Origin: Firmicutes bacterium UBA5420
GTDB taxonomy: Bacteria; Bacillota; Limnochordia; Darwinibacteriales; Darwinibacteriaceae
Direction: 5' to 3'
Assembly (NCBI GenBank): GCA_002409455.1
Contig: DHNI01000116.1
Span: forward strand, 29,990 to 38,326
Length of the DNA: 8,337 nt
Shown one piece after another: positions 5,265 through 8,337 of the stretch. How positions within the stretch are numbered: position 1 is the first letter of the stretch; every line of letters starts with the position of its first letter. The notes beneath the pieces are model-generated. The model ran no database searches, was not told where the DNA came from, and saw only the letters and a program-made list of their open reading frames with translations. The position numbers and the translations under genes were made by a program.

Positions 5265-7271
5265 TCACTGAAGCTGACCATCCAACTCCTCACGTAACAG
5301 AGGATAGGACTCTAAATTCGGATCCTGCTCTAAAATCTTCTGGGCCTTGAGGGCCGCCTGCTGCAGAATATCTTGATCCCCTTTGAGATCCGCTAAACGA
5401 AACAAAGGTTGGCCCCACTGCCGAATCCCAAGTAGATCTCCTGGGCCTCTCAGACGCAAGTCTTCTTCAGCGATAAAAAATCCATCATTAGACTTCCGCA
5501 CAACCTCGAGCCGTTCCCTACTGTGAGCAGATACATTGTACGCCAATAAGAAGCAAATACCCCCCTTATGGCCCCGCCCCACCCTACCTCGCAGTTGGTG
5601 CAGCTGGGCCAAACCGAAGCGCTCTGCATTTTCAATCACCATAACGGTGGCATTAGGTACATTCATTCCCACTTCAATAACCGTAGTAGCCAGGAGCACA
5701 TCTATTTCGTGGGCATAGAAAGCTGCAAAGACCTCTTCCTTCTCTTTGCCCATTTGTCCATGAATAAGGCCGACTCGCACCGCACTTAAAGGGCCACGCT
5801 GTAGCTCAACCATCTCCTGGGTAGCTGATTTCAAATCGAGATGCTCTGATTCGTCAACTAGCGGGAAAACTACATAGGCCTGCTCACCGCGACGCACCCT
5901 TGAGACAACGTAGCGATAGACGTCATGGCGCTTTGAAGGATCGACTAAGCGGGTATCCACAACCTGCCGTCCTGCCGGGAGATCCCTTATCTCCGTTGTA
6001 TCGAGATCTCCATATATAGTCAAGGCCAAAGAACGAGGAATAGGCGTTGCACTCATCACGAGGAGATCAGCGTCACCTTTGCCAAGTAGGGCAGAACGTT
6101 GACGCACACCAAAACGGTGCTGCTCATCGACAATGGCTAAAGAGAGGTTGCGAAAGCTCACTTTCTCCGTAATCAAAGCGTGAGTACCCACAACCACGTC
6201 CACATCACCTGTAGATAACGCTACCCGCACGTTTTCTTGCTCTTTACTTCGCATATTCCCGATCAAAAGTTCCACCGATATTCCAAGGGGGCCTAAGGAG
6301 GCCTGCAAGCGCTGAACCATTTGCCTGGCCAAGACTTCTGTTGGCACCATCATAGCAACTTGTCCCTGACTAGCTACTGCTTTTACTGCACCATATTCGG
6401 CGACTACCGTCTTACCTGAACCCACTTCGCCTTGGATCAAACGCCGCATCGGGCGCGAAGATTCCATATCCGCTGCCACTTGCCTAAGGGCAGCAGCCTG
6501 CCCTTTGGTAAGCTGGAAAGGCAAGCCCTCTAAATAGCGTTTGACAAGCTCACCGTCTGGCTTATGGGCGTAACCATCACTTTGTTTCTGTCCCCTTTGC
6601 AAACCTAAAAGAAACAAAAAGAACTCTTCAAAAACCAAGCGCTCACGGGCCCTCCCCTGGCTTATCCAACTCGTTGGGAAGTGGATTTCTCTCAGTGCTT
6701 CATCTCGCGCTGGGTAATCCCCTTGGAATCTTTCCGGGAGACACTCGGGTAGCAAATGGAGAAATTTCAGTGCAGCTTCGACCCAGCGAATCCGCTGCTC
6801 GTTGGAGATACCACTTATGAGGGGATAGACTGGCATCAAACCGAGTCTGGGGGCCCGCGTGAAAAACTCGGGGGAATTCATTTCAAGACTAAAGAGCCCT
6901 GGTTTGGCTACACCATACACCCACAGCTTGTCTGCCTTTTGCAGCTTCCTATACAGAAAGCTTGTGCCTGATCCTTTATGATACACAAACCAAGTTAAAC
7001 GAAGCGTGCCCAACTGCCCTTGAATCACCCGGCGCCCCCTTGAGATCACCCGCTCCGTCAAATTGCTCAGCCTTCCACAGGTGAGTTGCTCCACACCCGC
7101 TTCTACATGCTCAGGTTCTACTACATTTTGAAAATCCTTATATGTTCGGGGATAACCAAACAAAACATCACGAACTGTTTCCAGCCCCAGGGCCTTAATG
7201 GCCTGGGCTCGCTTTTCTCCAATACCGGGAAGCACTGTAACAGGAGCACCTAGCATGGTATCTTGTTTCAA
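5265..7271 (-). CDS. recG: ATP-dependent DNA helicase RecG
   Basis: RecG is a superfamily 2 double-strand translocase that regresses stalled replication forks and processes branched recombination intermediates. The product of about 668 residues is close to B. subtilis RecG (682). The N-terminal part has the LPGIGEKRA helix-hairpin-helix-like segment and the OB-fold wedge domain, in divergent form. The helicase core then shows Walker A GEVGSGKT (about 280-287), DEQH (about 382-385), SATPIPRSLALTIYGD, and motif VI QLHQLRGRVGRG. The C-terminal TRG region reads IAEEDLRLRGPGDLLG then RQWGQP, with Trp where Ser, Thr or His is usual. There is no good ATG: TTG at 7271 is preferred because AGGGG lies 7 bases upstream, and TTG at 7274 is possible. 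The weak start could limit expression. It lies just after an intrinsic terminator and is first in the run with rsmD and coaD. Confidence 0.96.
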   Translation of the reverse strand: MKQDTMLGAPVTVLPGIGEKRAQAIKALGLETVRDVLFGYPRTYKDFQNVVEPEHVEAGVEQLTCGRLSNLTERVISRGRRVIQGQLGTLRLTWFVYHKGSGTSFLYRKLQKADKLWVYGVAKPGLFSLEMNSPEFFTRAPRLGLMPVYPLISGISNEQRIRWVEAALKFLHLLPECLPERFQGDYPARDEALREIHFPTSWISQGRARERLVFEEFFLFLLGLQRGQKQSDGYAHKPDGELVKRYLEGLPFQLTKGQAAALRQVAADMESSRPMRRLIQGEVGSGKTVVAEYGAVKAVASQGQVAMMVPTEVLARQMVQRLQASLGPLGISVELLIGNMRSKEQENVRVALSTGDVDVVVGTHALITEKVSFRNLSLAIVDEQHRFGVRQRSALLGKGDADLLVMSATPIPRSLALTIYGDLDTTEIRDLPAGRQVVDTRLVDPSKRHDVYRYVVSRVRRGEQAYVVFPLVDESEHLDLKSATQEMVELQRGPLSAVRVGLIHGQMGKEKEEVFAAFYAHEIDVLLATTVIEVGMNVPNATVMVIENAERFGLAQLHQLRGRVGRGHKGGICFLLAYNVSAHSRERLEVVRKSNDGFFIAEEDLRLRGPGDLLGIRQWGQPLFRLADLKGDQDILQQAALKAQKILEQDPNLESYPLLREELDGQLQ

Positions 7272-7288
7272 CAAACCACCCCTATTTC

Positions 7289-7328
7289 AAAAAACCCTTA
7301 TCCTGAAAGTGCCTCAAGGATAAGGGTT
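7289..7328 (-). terminator. Intrinsic terminator between degV and recG
   Basis: On the minus strand a perfect 12-bp stem, AACCCTTATCCT with AGGATAAGGGTT, encloses a 12-base loop and runs into six T residues (7294-7289), two of which belong to the stem. It starts 24 bases after the degV stop and ends only 17 bases before the recG start. It should end the fakA-degV transcript. On the plus strand there is no comparable T run. Confidence 0.9.
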
Positions 7329-7352
7329 GCCTTTCATGCCTGGCGGGCCTTT

Positions 7353-8210
7353 CTAGATCGAGAACAAAAAGAGGGCTACCACTCCAGGACCTGTATGAAC
7401 ACCAATAGTAGGCCCAATCTCACCGATTAACACATCCCCTTCAAATGGGAGCATAAGCGACAAGGCCTCAGCAATTTGAGCCGCTTCTTCGCTCGTGGTT
7501 GCATGACTCATGGCGGCACGAATCTGTTTTTCAGGGAACTTTTTCTGAAATTCCTGGATGAGGTCACGAACACGCCTAAGCGCTTTTGCCTTACCCCTAA
7601 TCTTCTCAAAGGGGGCCACTTCACCATCAACCAAGGTTAGGATAGGCTTAATGCTAAGCATGGTACCAACTAAGGCGGAAGCCAAGCCAATACGCCCATT
7701 CTTCTTCAAAAACTCTAAGGTATCAACTACAAAATACACCTGGAGATGATCAATTACATGCTGTAGGTCGGCTAAAATCGCATCAATTTCTTTACCCGCT
7801 TGCACGCCTTCTGCAGCTGTGACCGCCACCAAACCAAGACCCATGGAAGCAGACTTGCTATCCACGACTTTTACATTGATGCTCGAATCAAGCATGGTGC
7901 TTGCTAAAATGGCCGATTGGTATGTTCCACTCATTTTGCTACTCAGATGAACTGAAATAATCGTATCACCAGGCTGCGCGATTTTTTCATACATGGCCAC
8001 AAAATCAGCCGGCGATGGCTGGCAGGTGCTGGGCATTTCGATCTCCCTCTTGAGCCTGGCGTAAAACTCACTTGTGGAAATTTCTTCGCCATCTTTGAAG
8101 ATCTCGGCGCCGAACTGCACCGTTAAAGGCACGACGTGAATTCCAAAACGTTCCTTAATTTCCAAGGAAAGATCGCTTCCACTATCGGTCACCACATGGA
8201 TTTTCCCCAC
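7353..8210 (-). CDS. DegV/FakB family fatty-acid-binding protein
   Basis: DegV proteins bind a fatty acid and, with the DAK2 kinase FakA, present it for phosphorylation to acyl-phosphate. The 285-residue product has the family length and motifs: VVTDSGSDL (about 6-14), the carboxylate-binding loop STCQPSP with Thr62, SVHLSSKMSGTYQSA (about 86-100), VVDSKSASMGLG, LEFLKKNGRIG, SIKPIL, and the C-terminal GPTIGVHTGPG with His272. Thr62 and His272 correspond to residues that contact the fatty acid in solved DegV structures; Cys63 stands where Ser is usual. The start is GTG at 8210, with GGGAGGG 7 bases upstream in the 14-base gap after the YloV/FakA gene. A 26-codon longer frame exists but its extra part overlaps the FakA end and looks unlike DegV. 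The genomic partner makes a FakB role likely; chain preference cannot be read. Confidence 0.93.
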   Translation of the reverse strand: MGKIHVVTDSGSDLSLEIKERFGIHVVPLTVQFGAEIFKDGEEISTSEFYARLKREIEMPSTCQPSPADFVAMYEKIAQPGDTIISVHLSSKMSGTYQSAILASTMLDSSINVKVVDSKSASMGLGLVAVTAAEGVQAGKEIDAILADLQHVIDHLQVYFVVDTLEFLKKNGRIGLASALVGTMLSIKPILTLVDGEVAPFEKIRGKAKALRRVRDLIQEFQKKFPEKQIRAAMSHATTSEEAAQIAEALSLMLPFEGDVLIGEIGPTIGVHTGPGVVALFLFSI

Positions 8211-8224
8211 TATATTTCCCTCCC

Positions 8225-8337
8225 TTATTCCACCGAGACAATATAGTAATACAATGGCTGTCCTCCAGGGTAAACCTCCACTTCGCAATGGGGGTATTCC
8301 TTCTGAAGTGTAGCGCTCAAATCTTCGGCGCCTTCGG
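8225..8337 (-). CDS. YloV/FakA (DAK2 domain) fatty acid kinase, C-terminal end (runs off the right edge)
   Basis: Only the last 36 codons are visible, in a frame too short to stand out as an ORF. They begin EGAEDLSATLQKEYPHCEVE and end in a GGQPLYYYIVSVE tail. Ending with GGQPLY, two or three residues and a SVE-like stop is characteristic of the C-terminal domain of YloV/FakA proteins. The family has an N-terminal DhaL-type ATP-binding domain, outside the window, that phosphorylates fatty acids held by FakB. The TAA stop at 8227-8225 is 14 bases from the DegV start, so the two are one operon. The call rests on this short tail plus the adjacency to degV. Confidence 0.82.
   Translation of the reverse strand, partial: EGAEDLSATLQKEYPHCEVEVYPGGQPLYYYIVSVE

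Noticed and set aside
7289..7328. Bidirectional terminator or T-box style leader before recG
   Set aside because: The plus side has no T-run and faces no plus-strand gene, and no specifier or aptamer-like conserved leader is present upstream; only a minus-strand terminator is supported.
8211..8288. Longer DegV reading frame with 26 extra N-terminal residues
   Set aside because: The extra part overlaps the FakA/YloV tail and the Shine-Dalgarno, and DegV proteins normally begin just before the TDSGSDL motif.
1..8337. A CRISPR array, transposon, prophage, tRNA or toxin-antitoxin pair
   Set aside because: No spaced direct repeats, transposase, integrase, cloverleaf or small two-gene cassette seen; gene order is conserved core chromosome throughout.

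Overview
The window reads as a conserved core-chromosome stretch of a low- to mid-GC Gram-positive bacterium (Bacillota, probably Clostridia or a related deep lineage). The gene set and order match the Bacillus subtilis ylbH-coaD-ylbJ-ylbK-ylbN-rpmF block and the recG/fapR/plsX region, compressed into one locus. YlbJ, a protein of the sporulation programme, and the FapR regulator both support a Bacillota origin and suggest a spore former. I cannot name a species. Eleven genes have a visible start, and seven of these use GTG or TTG.

All genes but one are on the minus strand, so transcription runs from high to low coordinates. The right edge holds the 3' end of a YloV/FakA (DAK2) gene (8225-8337), followed by a DegV/FakB fatty-acid-binding protein (7353-8210) and a strong intrinsic terminator (7289-7328). 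Next comes a tight run of recG (5265-7271), rsmD (4690-5244), coaD (4200-4688) and an uncharacterised coiled-coil protein (3730-4197), with gaps of 2-20 bases. ylbJ (2535-3746) is the only plus-strand gene: it converges on the coiled-coil gene with a 17-base overlap and diverges from the patatin-like ylbK (1677-2474). A perfect-consensus sigma-A promoter (1652-1680) then drives the DUF177 (ylbN/yceD) and rpmF pair, which overlap by 41 bases and end at a terminator (865-891). The left edge is a separate fapR-plsX unit with its own promoter (823-851) and a FapR operator (793-809). plsX is cut off by the window edge.

Functionally the locus mixes housekeeping (replication-fork rescue by RecG, 16S rRNA methylation by RsmD, CoA synthesis by CoaD, ribosomal protein L32) with membrane-lipid metabolism. 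FakA and FakB activate free fatty acids to acyl-phosphate, PlsX makes the same intermediate from acyl-ACP, CoaD supplies the CoA pathway, FapR senses malonyl-CoA, and YlbK may be a lipid hydrolase. No intergenic stretch exceeds about 135 bases, and all of them are described. I found no mobile element, CRISPR array, RNA gene or clearly novel multi-gene system. The points of most interest are regulatory: the FapR operator and its promoter, a terminator placed immediately before recG, a promoter whose -35 box contains a stop codon, a palindrome between divergent genes, and one conserved coiled-coil gene of unknown role.
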